Source: Saprospiraceae bacterium
Lineage (GTDB): Bacteria; Bacteroidota; Bacteroidia; Chitinophagales; Saprospiraceae
Direction: 5' to 3'
NCBI GenBank assembly: GCA_020627965.1
Contig: JAHDFX010000027.1
Location: forward strand, 1-39,185
DNA: 39,185 nt
Below are positions 17,282 through 25,298 of the stretch, one piece after another (position 1 is the stretch's first letter; each line of letters starts with the position of its first letter). Below the pieces are notes generated by a model. That model made no database searches and was not told the DNA's origin. It was given only the letters and a program-made list of their open reading frames with translations. The position numbers and the translations under genes are program-made.

Positions 17282-19747
17282 ATGAAAATTCTAAAATTTG
17301 GTGGCTCATCAGTAGCAACAGCCGAACGTATTCAAGGAGTTATTGAAATACTCAAAGATTACAAAAAAAGAGAGCAAAAATTTGCTGTCGTATTCTCAGC
17401 ATTGGGGAGGATGACCGGAGTAACCGGCACAACTGACCTAATTATACAAATGACAGAACTTGCCGCCCAAGGCGACGAATCTTACCTGGAATTATTCAGT
17501 CAATTTAAAAAGCGCCATAAAAAAGTAATCAAAAAATTATTGAGCAATAAAAAACGTATTGCTCAGGTAGAAGGCGACTTCAAAGGCAGTTTTAAAGAAA
17601 TGACTAATCTCTTAAAGGGAGTTTTTCTGCTAAAAGACGTTTCAAAACGAACAATGGACTATTTGTTAAGTTTTGGAGAAAGAAATTCTGCTTATCTCAT
17701 CGCACAGGCGCTTTCTGAAAACGGAATCAAGTCCGATTATCTTGATGCACGTAAAGTTGTCCGCACAGACGATAATTTTGGTGCCGCCAAAGTTGATTTC
17801 CAAGTTACTGTAAATAACATTAAACAACATTTTAATAAAAATAAAAATTTACAGGTTATTACAGGTTTTATTGGCTCGACTGAAGACAAAATCACCACTA
17901 CACTTGGTCGAGGAGGCTCGGATTATACTTGCGCCATATTTGCAGCAGCTCTTAATGCCGAAGAAATAGAAATTTGGACAGATGTTGATGGTGTAATGAC
18001 CGCAGATCCACGTAAAGTACGAAAAGCATTTTCTATTGAAGTCATGACTTATTCGGAAGCCATGGAAATGACACATTTCGGGGCAAAAGTCATCCACCCG
18101 CCCACTATTCAGCCAGCTTTACATAAAAAAATTCCTATACGTATAAAAAATACTTTTAATCCGAGTTTTCCAGGCACACTAGTTAGTGAAATATCAAGTA
18201 AAGATGATAGTCCGATCAAGGGTGTGACCTCTGTTTCCGAAATTGCGCTTATTACCTTACAAGGTAGTGGTATGGTTGGTGTAAAAGGGACGGCAGCTCG
18301 CCTGTTTAATGTCTTAGCTACTAATGATATTAACATTATTATGATTACTCAGGGCTCCTCTGAGTATTCTATTACCTTCGCTATTCAACCAGGTGATGCT
18401 CGTCGAGCGCAAAGCGTTATAAAATCAGAATTCCGCTATGAAATTAAGGCTGGGTTAATAGAAACGCCAGTTGCAGAGAAAAATTTATCTATCATTGCCA
18501 TTATTGGCGAAAACATGAAATATCAACCAGGTATTTCAGGGCGAGTTTTCCATGCATTAGGGACAAACGGAGTAAACATTGTTGCCATCGCTCAAGGTTC
18601 ATCAGAGTTTAATATTTCGACAGTCGTTGCGAAAGAAGATGAAACTAAAGCACTTAATGCAGTTCATGAAGCCTTTTTCCTTTCCGATACTAAAGTATTG
18701 CACCTATTCATCGTTGGTGTTGGTTTGATAGGAGGCACCCTAATTGAACAGATAAAAAGACAAGCAGGCTACCTGAGTAAAAACCGTTCTCTGGAAATCA
18801 GAATTGCTGGTCTTTCCAACAGTAAAAAAATGCTTTTCAATGGAAATGGTATTGAACTGGACAATTGGAAAGAAGACCTAATAGAGAACGGTACCCGAAT
18901 GAGTATTAGCCGTTATATAGATCGGATGAAATCAATGAATTTACGTAACAGTATTTTTATTGATAATACCGCCAATAAAGAAATACCTAAAAACTATTAT
19001 GAAATACTAGATGAAAGCATCTCAGTTATTACACCTAATAAGATCGCTACTTCTTCCGCTTATGATGATTATGCTGCATTAAAAAATATTGCTAAAAAGC
19101 GTAGTGTTCGTTTTATGTATGAAACTAATGTTGGTGCTGGTCTGCCCGTTATAAAAACGCTGAACGATCTGATTAATAGTGGTGATCGTATTTTAAAAAT
19201 AGAAGGTGTTTTGTCTGGTTCCTTATCTTTCATTTTCAATTCCTTTGTAGCTGATATGCCATTTAGTGATATTGTCAAAAAAGCCCAGACATTGGGATAC
19301 ACCGAGCCAGACCCAAGAGAGGATTTATCAGGAGCTGATGTACGTCGCAAAATTTTAATACTAGCCCGTGAAACTGGTCTGAAGATGGAATCAGAAGATG
19401 TTTTAGTGGAAAATATATTACCTAAAGCTTGTATCAATGCTAAAACAGTTCCTCAATTTTTCATGGCATTAGAAAAAGCCGACCCACATTTCAATAAATT
19501 ATTAGACAAAGCACAAAAGGAGAAAGGGGTATTAAGGTTCATTGCTTCCCTTGAAAATAATAAAGCAAAAGTCAGCTTACAAGTAGTCGATGAAAATCAT
19601 CCATTCTATTCCTTGTCGGGTAGCGATAATATGATAGTATTTACAACGGAGCGATATAAAGAACGTCCATTAGTCATCAGAGGTCCGGGCGCAGGTGCTG
19701 AAGTAACAGCCGCAGGTGTTTTTGCAGAGATCATCAGTCTAGGTTAA
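17282..19747 (+). CDS. thrA: Bifunctional aspartate kinase / homoserine dehydrogenase I
   Basis: This enzyme performs the first and third steps of the aspartate pathway to threonine, methionine and lysine. The 821 residues are the normal length of the fused enzyme. The N-terminal kinase domain starts MKILKFGGSSVATAERI and contains GRGGSDYTCAIFAAAL. Two ACT-type regulatory segments follow (NDINIIMITQGSSEYSI, NGVNIVAIAQGSSEFNI), consistent with threonine feedback inhibition. The C-terminal dehydrogenase has the NAD(P) loop FIVGVGLIGGTLIEQI and the signature EDLSGADVRRKILILARE. An in-frame TTG six bases upstream is less likely than this ATG. thrB and thrC follow on the same strand. Confidence 0.97.
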   Translation: MKILKFGGSSVATAERIQGVIEILKDYKKREQKFAVVFSALGRMTGVTGTTDLIIQMTELAAQGDESYLELFSQFKKRHKKVIKKLLSNKKRIAQVEGDFKGSFKEMTNLLKGVFLLKDVSKRTMDYLLSFGERNSAYLIAQALSENGIKSDYLDARKVVRTDDNFGAAKVDFQVTVNNIKQHFNKNKNLQVITGFIGSTEDKITTTLGRGGSDYTCAIFAAALNAEEIEIWTDVDGVMTADPRKVRKAFSIEVMTYSEAMEMTHFGAKVIHPPTIQPALHKKIPIRIKNTFNPSFPGTLVSEISSKDDSPIKGVTSVSEIALITLQGSGMVGVKGTAARLFNVLATNDINIIMITQGSSEYSITFAIQPGDARRAQSVIKSEFRYEIKAGLIETPVAEKNLSIIAIIGENMKYQPGISGRVFHALGTNGVNIVAIAQGSSEFNISTVVAKEDETKALNAVHEAFFLSDTKVLHLFIVGVGLIGGTLIEQIKRQAGYLSKNRSLEIRIAGLSNSKKMLFNGNGIELDNWKEDLIENGTRMSISRYIDRMKSMNLRNSIFIDNTANKEIPKNYYEILDESISVITPNKIATSSAYDDYAALKNIAKKRSVRFMYETNVGAGLPVIKTLNDLINSGDRILKIEGVLSGSLSFIFNSFVADMPFSDIVKKAQTLGYTEPDPREDLSGADVRRKILILARETGLKMESEDVLVENILPKACINAKTVPQFFMALEKADPHFNKLLDKAQKEKGVLRFIASLENNKAKVSLQVVDENHPFYSLSGSDNMIVFTTERYKERPLVIRGPGAGAEVTAAGVFAEIISLG

Positions 19748-19819
19748 TACTAGCCAATTATTTATGCCAAATGGCTAAGTGCTTTGTAAAAAATCTATGA
19801 GTTTTAAATTTTAGAAGTA

Positions 19820-20758
19820 ATGAATAAGTCAGGAGTAAAAGTTTTTGCACCGGCCACAGTATCTAATGTATGCTGTGGCTTTGATATTCTGGGTTTTCCT
19901 ATTCATGGCCCAGGCGATGAAGTCATTGTATTTCCAACAGATAAACCAGGTATTCATATTACCAAGATAACAGGCGACAAAGGAAAGCTCCCTAAAGAAG
20001 CCATGAAGAATACAGCTAGTGTTGCAGGTATGGCTTTATTGGAACATCTTGATAAAACTCATCTTGGTTTTAATATGGAGATTAGAAAAAAGATGCCTTT
20101 TGGTAGTGGAATGGGCTCTAGTGCTGCCAGCGCAGTTGCGGGGGTAGTCGCTATAAACCATTTATTAGGAAAGCCTCTTAGTAAATGGGAATTGCTTCCT
20201 TTTGCTTCTGCAGGAGAACAAATAGCAAGTGGAGGTTCTATACATCTGGATAATGTAGCTCCTTGTCTTTTGGGTGGGGTTATTTTTAATAGAAACAATG
20301 ACACTTTTGATGTTCATAGAGTCTATACAATAAGTGGGCTTTATGCTACTTTGGTCTATCCTCATATTCAGGTTCTGACCTCTGAAGCCCGAAATATGCT
20401 GAGTTCGGAAGTTTCTTTAAAACAAATGACACAGCAAGCAGCTAACCTCGGAGCTTTAATTATTGGTTTAGGAAAAGGGGATTTGAATCTTATTAAACGC
20501 TCACTTAAAGATGTAGTGATAGAGCCACAGCGTGCAGGACTTATTCCAGGTTTCTATAAAGCTCAGAAAGCAGCAGAGGATTGCGGTGTATTAGGTTGCA
20601 GTATTTCCGGTTCAGGTCCTGCTATATTTGCTCTTAGCAATAATAGTCTTATTGCTGAAAATGCTGCTAAAGCCATGCAGGCTGTTTTCACAGAACAAGG
20701 TATAGAGGCTGATAGTTATGTATCAACTATCAATAGGGAAGGAGCCCTTGTTTGTTGA
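19820..20758 (+). CDS. thrB: Homoserine kinase
   Basis: ThrB phosphorylates homoserine using ATP in threonine synthesis. The 312 residues are a normal GHMP-kinase length. The N-terminal VFAPATVSNVCCGFDILGF, the ATP-binding MPFGSGMGSSAASAVAG and the C-terminal GCSISGSGPAIFAL segments are diagnostic. The start is ATG at 19820, 72 bp after thrA. A short TAGCCA/TGGCTA inverted repeat (19751-19777) lies in the gap without a T-run, so cotranscription with thrA is expected. Confidence 0.96.
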   Translation: MNKSGVKVFAPATVSNVCCGFDILGFPIHGPGDEVIVFPTDKPGIHITKITGDKGKLPKEAMKNTASVAGMALLEHLDKTHLGFNMEIRKKMPFGSGMGSSAASAVAGVVAINHLLGKPLSKWELLPFASAGEQIASGGSIHLDNVAPCLLGGVIFNRNNDTFDVHRVYTISGLYATLVYPHIQVLTSEARNMLSSEVSLKQMTQQAANLGALIIGLGKGDLNLIKRSLKDVVIEPQRAGLIPGFYKAQKAAEDCGVLGCSISGSGPAIFALSNNSLIAENAAKAMQAVFTEQGIEADSYVSTINREGALVC

Positions 20759-20894
20759 TTGCAACTTCGCTCTGCAAGACTATAGGATAATTCTTTTCAA
20801 CTGTATTAGGTAGCATTATATAAACTCCTGTAATGCTCAAAAAAACTAAGGCTTAGTTTAGCCTAACCGAAACGAACGTTATTAATTTTATAAA

Positions 20895-20910
20895 TGTTCC
20901 ACGTGGAACA
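20895..20910. other. parS centromere-like site 1
   Basis: TGTTCCACGTGGAACA is a perfect 16-bp palindrome matching the widely conserved chromosomal parS sequence bound by ParB (Spo0J). It lies in the thrB-thrC gap, 42 bp before the thrC ATG. ParB sites normally cluster near the replication origin, which agrees with the DnaA-box clusters 4 kb downstream. Confidence 0.87.
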
Positions 20911-20952
20911 ATTCATCATTCTGCTGGTAATTATCAGGATAATATTATTGCA

Positions 20953-22251
20953 ATGAAATTGTACAGTACAAAAAGCCCGGACAAATTCTACTCTTTAAAA
21001 GAAGCAGTCATGAAAGGCCTGCCAAATGATAATGGACTTTTTATGCCCTCAAAGATACCAAGCCTGCCCAAAGGTTTCTTTGATAATATAGAACAATATA
21101 GCTTCTCAGAAATAGCTTTAGAAATATGTAGAACACTTATAGGAGACATCATAAGCGACGATAAGCTACAAAGCATAGCAAAACATGCCGTCAACTTTCC
21201 TGCCCCTCTAGTCAGCTTAGATGAGCGTACACACATTCTTGAACTATTTCATGGACCTTCTCTTGCTTTTAAAGATTTTGGCGCACGATTCATGGCACAG
21301 CTCATGTCTCATTTCAATAGGGGAGAGGATAAAGAATTGACCATCCTTGTTGCTACTTCAGGAGATACAGGTGGAGCAGTCGCAGCAGGCTTTTATAAAA
21401 CTCCAGGCATCCGTGTAGTTATTTTATATCCTAGTGGCAAGGTAAGTCATTTGCAGGAAAAGCAATTAACTACGCTTGGTCATAATATCACTGCTCTTGA
21501 AATTGATGGTACCTTTGATGACTGCCAAGCGCTAGTTAAGCAAGCTTTTCTAGACAAAGATTTAAATTATAAACAAAGGCTCAGTTCTGCTAATTCTATT
21601 AACATAGCAAGACTTATTCCGCAGTCTTTTTACTATGTTGAAGCTTATAAGCAATTACAAGATAAAAGCACTCCTCTAGTATTCTCTATTCCTAGTGGGA
21701 ACTTTGGCAACCTTACAGCAGGGCTTATGGCATCCAAAATGGGTTTACCTGTAGATCAATTCATAGCTGCAACTAATGCTAATGATGTGGTTCCTGAATA
21801 TCTTTCTACAGGAAAATATACACCACGCCCTTCAGTACGCACTTTGTCTAATGCAATGGATGTAGGTAATCCTTCAAACTTTGCTCGCATGCTGGATATA
21901 TATTGTTCCACGTGGAACAATATGAAAGAGGAGATAAGCGGATATAGTTATGGAGATCAAGAAACAACAGCAGCAGTAAAAGCAGTCTTTGATTCTACAG
22001 GCTATATTTTAGACCCTCATGGTGCTGTGGGTTATTTAGCTTTTAAAGACTATCAGAAGTCAAATAAAAACGTTCAGGGTATTATCTTAGAAACAGCTCA
22101 TCCTGCTAAATTCATAGATACTGTAGAAGAAACTATTGGTCAGTCTGTAAACATTCCTGAGCGATTAGCTATATTAGCTGATAAAACTAAAGTAGCTATT
22201 CCTATGAGCATCGACTTTGCCAGCTTTAAAGAGTGGTTAATGGAGTTCTAA
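20953..22251 (+). CDS. thrC: Threonine synthase
   Basis: ThrC converts O-phosphohomoserine to threonine with PLP. The 432 residues match the usual bacterial length. The N-terminal MKLYSTKSPDKFYSLKEAV, the PLP-lysine motif HGPSLAFKDFGARF, VATSGDTGGAVAAGF and the SIPSGNFGNLTAG phosphate loop are present. The gene is 194 bp after thrB, separated by parS site 1, with no terminator that I can see. A second parS lies within the coding sequence, read in frame as codons for (Y)CSTWNN in a loop before the C-terminal domain. Four genes of unknown function follow closely. Confidence 0.96.
   Translation: MKLYSTKSPDKFYSLKEAVMKGLPNDNGLFMPSKIPSLPKGFFDNIEQYSFSEIALEICRTLIGDIISDDKLQSIAKHAVNFPAPLVSLDERTHILELFHGPSLAFKDFGARFMAQLMSHFNRGEDKELTILVATSGDTGGAVAAGFYKTPGIRVVILYPSGKVSHLQEKQLTTLGHNITALEIDGTFDDCQALVKQAFLDKDLNYKQRLSSANSINIARLIPQSFYYVEAYKQLQDKSTPLVFSIPSGNFGNLTAGLMASKMGLPVDQFIAATNANDVVPEYLSTGKYTPRPSVRTLSNAMDVGNPSNFARMLDIYCSTWNNMKEEISGYSYGDQETTAAVKAVFDSTGYILDPHGAVGYLAFKDYQKSNKNVQGIILETAHPAKFIDTVEETIGQSVNIPERLAILADKTKVAIPMSIDFASFKEWLMEF
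21900..21923. other. parS centromere-like site 2, inside thrC
   Basis: The same 16-bp core TGTTCCACGTGGAACA occurs at 21904-21919. Here the symmetry extends to a 24-bp perfect palindrome (21900-21923). It is inside thrC, 1,009 bp from site 1. Coding-region parS sites are known, for example in the B. subtilis spo0J gene. A palindrome this long embedded in a codon frame argues for selection on the DNA. Confidence 0.88.
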
Positions 22252-22267
22252 AAAATATTATTACAGC

Positions 22268-22726
22268 ATGGATGAAACCAATATCTCCTTCAACACACTT
22301 CTTTCCATTAGTAAAGCTTCTATTGCTATGCAGGTGGTTTTGGTATCGGTAGCAATACTTATGACATGGGACGACTGGTATCTGTATCAAGTTGGTGATA
22401 CATTTCTATTCCTTGTTCCTGCCGCTTTGATCTTAGCCCTCATTGTCTGTTACAGGATGGACAATAACTTAGTACGACGCATAGATAAAAGCATGTCAAC
22501 AGAAGATAAACTTGCAGATTATGTACGCCATTCTACCACCAAACTAGGCTTATTAGAATTAGCTGGCACTATGGCTATCGTAATGCTTTTCTTCAAAACT
22601 AGTACGATTTACCTACTTTACTTTATCATTGCTTTCATTGCCTTTATTATACTAAGACCAACTAAGAAGCAGTTTATAAAATGGTACCAACTCAGCACTG
22701 AAGAACAAATACAACTCGAACTATAA
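22268..22726 (+). CDS. Small four-helix membrane protein, paralog 1
   Basis: This 152-residue protein has about four hydrophobic helices (near residues 17-33, 43-61, 93-109 and 111-130). It has a charged middle loop (RRIDKSMSTEDKLADYV) and a conserved tail (ILRPTKKQFIKWYQLSTEEQ). It is a clear paralog of the gene two places downstream: GDTFLFLVPAALILALIV and the tail match GDIFIYVAIPALLLCLIV. It resembles small unnamed Bacteroidota membrane proteins ending in a RPTK-type motif. The gene starts 16 bp after thrC and is tightly packed with the next two. Function unknown. Confidence 0.82.
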   Translation: MDETNISFNTLLSISKASIAMQVVLVSVAILMTWDDWYLYQVGDTFLFLVPAALILALIVCYRMDNNLVRRIDKSMSTEDKLADYVRHSTTKLGLLELAGTMAIVMLFFKTSTIYLLYFIIAFIAFIILRPTKKQFIKWYQLSTEEQIQLEL

Positions 22727-22737
22727 AATCATAAAAG

Positions 22738-23175
22738 ATGCCTACCCTACAAAATTATTCCCTCAAGCGAACTTATATCTTATACTGGTTAATGTTTGGC
22801 CTATTGTTTTTATATGCTGCTATAGCATTATGGAATAATATAGATAAGATGACTTTCTTTAAGAATGATGAGTTCTTCTTTTACCTGGCTACCGGAGGAC
22901 TTGTACTAAACCTGTTCATCCTTTGGGGACTTAATACTATATTGAGCAACAACATTAATCTAAAAGCTCCTTTAAAAGGAAAGGTTTCTAATTATACAGC
23001 TTATGTAGTAGGCAGAGTAATAGCTTTATTTGGTGCAGGACTCTTTATGAATTTTTGTATTCTAATAAATGCTGATTATTACTATGTGGTCTTATCTGGT
23101 ATCGTTCTTTTACTATTTATTTTACTCAGACCACGAAGAACTCATTTTGAAAAAAAATATCAAATCACTTCATAG
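22738..23175 (+). CDS. Small four-helix membrane protein, paralog 2 (divergent)
   Basis: This 145-residue protein has about four hydrophobic segments and the family tail (FILLRPRRTHFEKKYQITS), but it is shortened and lacks the SxEEQ ending of its neighbours. The middle loop is less similar (SNNINLKAPLKGKVSNYTAY). It starts 11 bp after paralog 1 and ends 12 bp before paralog 3, so it is translated from the same mRNA. The position of hydrophobic segments and the tail motif support common descent; sequence identity elsewhere is low. Function unknown. Confidence 0.78.
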   Translation: MPTLQNYSLKRTYILYWLMFGLLFLYAAIALWNNIDKMTFFKNDEFFFYLATGGLVLNLFILWGLNTILSNNINLKAPLKGKVSNYTAYVVGRVIALFGAGLFMNFCILINADYYYVVLSGIVLLLFILLRPRRTHFEKKYQITS

Positions 23176-23187
23176 ACACTGAACATT

Positions 23188-23649
23188 ATGGATAACCAAC
23201 AAAATCCTTTTCTCCCTATCACTATCATCTCTGGTGCACTTATAATGGGCATACTTACTTTTGGCACTGTGGTCTTGTTCTTAATTAAAGATGAGATGAC
23301 TTTCTATAAGTCGGGAGATATTTTTATCTATGTTGCTATTCCAGCTTTGTTACTTTGTCTCATAGTATCTTTTAACATGGATAAAATACTAAATACAAGA
23401 GTATCCGACAAAGCCTCTATTCAAGAAAAGATCAATGCCTTTTTTTCCAGTACAATAATGCGATTAGCTCCTCTAGAGGGAGTCAGTTTGATGTGCATCG
23501 TTTTTATGCTAATTACAGAAAGCTACATCTATCTTATTTTTGTAGCAATTGCTATCATAACCTTCATTATCCTATGGCCTTCTAAAATGGCTTTCGCCAA
23601 AAAATATAATCTCAGCAGAGAGGAACAAAAAGAAATCGGTCTTAAATAA
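23188..23649 (+). CDS. Small four-helix membrane protein, paralog 3
   Basis: This 153-residue protein has four hydrophobic helices, a charged loop (RVSDKASIQEKINAFF), then LAPLEGVSLMCIVFML and the tail IILWPSKMAFAKKYNLSREEQ. It is the closest match to paralog 1 across its length. The start ATG is 12 bp after paralog 2. Three successive family members between the parS sites and the candidate origin point to local tandem duplication. No catalytic motif is seen, so a structural or regulatory membrane role is possible but unproven. Confidence 0.8.
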   Translation: MDNQQNPFLPITIISGALIMGILTFGTVVLFLIKDEMTFYKSGDIFIYVAIPALLLCLIVSFNMDKILNTRVSDKASIQEKINAFFSSTIMRLAPLEGVSLMCIVFMLITESYIYLIFVAIAIITFIILWPSKMAFAKKYNLSREEQKEIGLK

Positions 23650-23704
23650 AGAAGTTATTTAAATTTAAAAGTAAGTACTGTATTTTTATTATTTCAAAAT
23701 CGCT

Positions 23705-24655
23705 ATGGAAAATTTAGACGAACAAATACTGCTTTACTATGACAAGGTATGTGCGATGGAACAGCTTCAAAAAAACCTGGAGTATAATAACCGTACAATT
23801 ACCAGAAAAAAATTAGAATTGGAAGAACTACATACTCAACTAGAAAAAGAAACACAAGATGTAGTTGAATTAGAACAATTAAGCTGGCAATCACTATTTA
23901 CCCGAATACTTGGAAATAGGGCAGAACAACTTGAAAAAGAACGCCAGGAATATTTAATGGTATTTTTGAAATACGAACGTTTTGAAGATGAAGTCGCCAG
24001 CCTGGAGTATGAAAGAGATATTCTCGAACAAAAAATTAGTCAGTCCTTTAACGCCGAAGAAATACTCGATAAGCTGATGCTAAAAAAAGTTCATCAATTA
24101 AATAACCTTCCAGAAAACATAAAAGGAAAAATTACAGAAATTACTGAAAACTTAAGAAACCATCATTACCGACTACGAGAAATCGATCAGGCAAAAAAAC
24201 AATGTAATCACGTTTTGGCAGGTGCTGAAAAACTAACAGCACAATTGGAAAAAGTAAAATGGGGCTTTGCTAATAAAGTCTACAAAAAAAGCAGTAGTGT
24301 ACATAAGAAAAATAGTGATGCCCAGAATATTAGAAAATCCTTTAATTACGTCAGTAATAAAATTACTAAGCTTTATAAAGAACTCAATGATATTTCGACT
24401 AAATACAATTTACACTATGATTTTATTCTAAAAGCTTTTAATGATTTTGATAATTACTTTTTCGATGGCTTGATGTCAGATTGGATCGTACAAGGTAAAA
24501 TTGACCATTCGCTCAACATTATTACAACAGCAAAAGATCGTGTTGTTAGAATTCATTCTATGCTTGAAACAGACACAGAAAAAACCGAAAAATATATTGA
24601 AGAAGAAAAATTACATCAAGCAAAAATAATTGCGGAAAATACTCGACGCTTTTGA
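23705..24655 (+). CDS. Coiled-coil protein of unknown function next to the candidate origin
   Basis: This 316-residue protein has no signal peptide or membrane helix. The first 120 residues are strongly heptad-patterned (KKLELEELHTQLEKETQDV, LEYERDILEQKISQSF) and a second helical region spans about residues 140-240. A short hydrophobic patch, LSWQSLFTRILGNRAEQLEKE, resembles coiled-coil proteins found in several phyla without known function. It follows the three membrane-protein genes by 55 bp and is the last gene before the DnaA-box-rich stretch. A link to chromosome organisation is tempting only from position; nothing in the sequence proves it. Confidence 0.8.
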   Translation: MENLDEQILLYYDKVCAMEQLQKNLEYNNRTITRKKLELEELHTQLEKETQDVVELEQLSWQSLFTRILGNRAEQLEKERQEYLMVFLKYERFEDEVASLEYERDILEQKISQSFNAEEILDKLMLKKVHQLNNLPENIKGKITEITENLRNHHYRLREIDQAKKQCNHVLAGAEKLTAQLEKVKWGFANKVYKKSSSVHKKNSDAQNIRKSFNYVSNKITKLYKELNDISTKYNLHYDFILKAFNDFDNYFFDGLMSDWIVQGKIDHSLNIITTAKDRVVRIHSMLETDTEKTEKYIEEEKLHQAKIIAENTRRF

Positions 24656-25137
24656 CAGATCAATTTCACTTTTATAAAATCGATAAACAAAAACTTTCTA
24701 CTACTCACTCATTTTTGTTTCTCCTGTTTTTCACATTCATTTTACAAATAATATATAAAAGACTATAATACAGAAGAAGGCTCATGACAATCCTGTTAAT
24801 AACTTGTGGAAAATAAAGTGGATAAGTATGTAACTTTTCCACACTCATTAAGAATTTAAATTTAACACATGTGAAATAATAATCTTTAAATGTTTTTTTG
24901 TTGATTAAAGAGGTACTTATCGACATTCATTTGGAGGTTTTCATTTTCTCCACATCAAGAATTTATTCAGTTAGTAATTTTCCACAGAAGTGTGTATAAA
25001 TTTTCAGAGCCTAGTATTTACTATACTTTGCTATGTTAGTTAGCTGTTAACTAAATTTGCAATTTCTTAATAACCAATTTCCCAAATTTTCAATCTATAT
25101 TTTATCTACAAACTAACACTACTGATGATGATAGCCC

Positions 25138-25170
25138 TTTTTTAAAATTTTAATTAATAATAAATAATAA
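25138..25170. other. 33-bp A/T-only tract, candidate DNA unwinding element
   Basis: Thirty-three consecutive A/T bases, ending in TAA-type triplets (AATAATAAATAATAA), lie 3 bp before a TGTAGATAA box (25174-25182). TAA/TAG triplet series beside DnaA boxes resemble the 'DnaA-trio' element of bacterial origins. The resemblance is by eye and could reflect AT richness. Confidence 0.45.
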
Positions 25171-25209
25171 CCATGTAGATAAGTGGAAAAGTGAATAACC
25201 AAAACAATT

Positions 25210-25217
25210 TATTTTTG
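25210..25217 (+). promoter_or_regulatory. Possible -7 element of the heme A synthase gene
   Basis: TATTTTTG fits TAnnTTTG and lies 81 bp before the ATG at 25299. I see no TTG box 19-21 bp upstream, where a DnaA-box variant (25182-25190) occupies the position. Confidence 0.35.
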
Positions 25218-25298
25218 TTTCTGAATAGAGATGCTTCTTCTCTGTTTATAGTTCAGAGTAAAGTCTATTAGATAAAAGTGTATTTTAAAAGCAATGAC

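Larger units (their letters stand above)
24656..25298. other. Candidate chromosomal replication origin (oriC), left part
   Basis: This is about 640 bp without a gene, rich in DnaA-box-like 9-mers. A perfect consensus TTATACACA is at 24991-24999 (minus). TTTTCCACA variants are at 24805-24813 (minus), 24835-24843 and 24978-24986. One-mismatch forms are TTATCCACT 24817-24825 (minus), TTATCGACA 24917-24925, TTCTCCACA 24946-24954, TTATCTACA 25102-25110 and again 25174-25182 (minus). TTTTCCACT is at 25182-25190 (minus). A 33-bp pure A/T run (25138-25170) is a likely unwinding element. Together with two parS sites upstream and a second box cluster downstream, this supports oriC. A short minus-strand open frame at 24705-24926 is not credible as a gene. 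Confidence 0.75.

Noticed and set aside
17282-17330. Threonine-attenuator leader peptide before thrA
   Set aside because: The distance from promoter to ATG is about 30 bp, with no space for a leader peptide and alternative hairpins.
19751-19777. Terminator between thrA and thrB (TAGCCA/TGGCTA)
   Set aside because: Six-base stem, 15-nt loop and no T-run; more likely chance.
24705-24926. 73-residue minus-strand open frame in the candidate origin
   Set aside because: It covers several DnaA-box variants, has no recognisable family, and lies in AT-rich DNA where short frames are expected.
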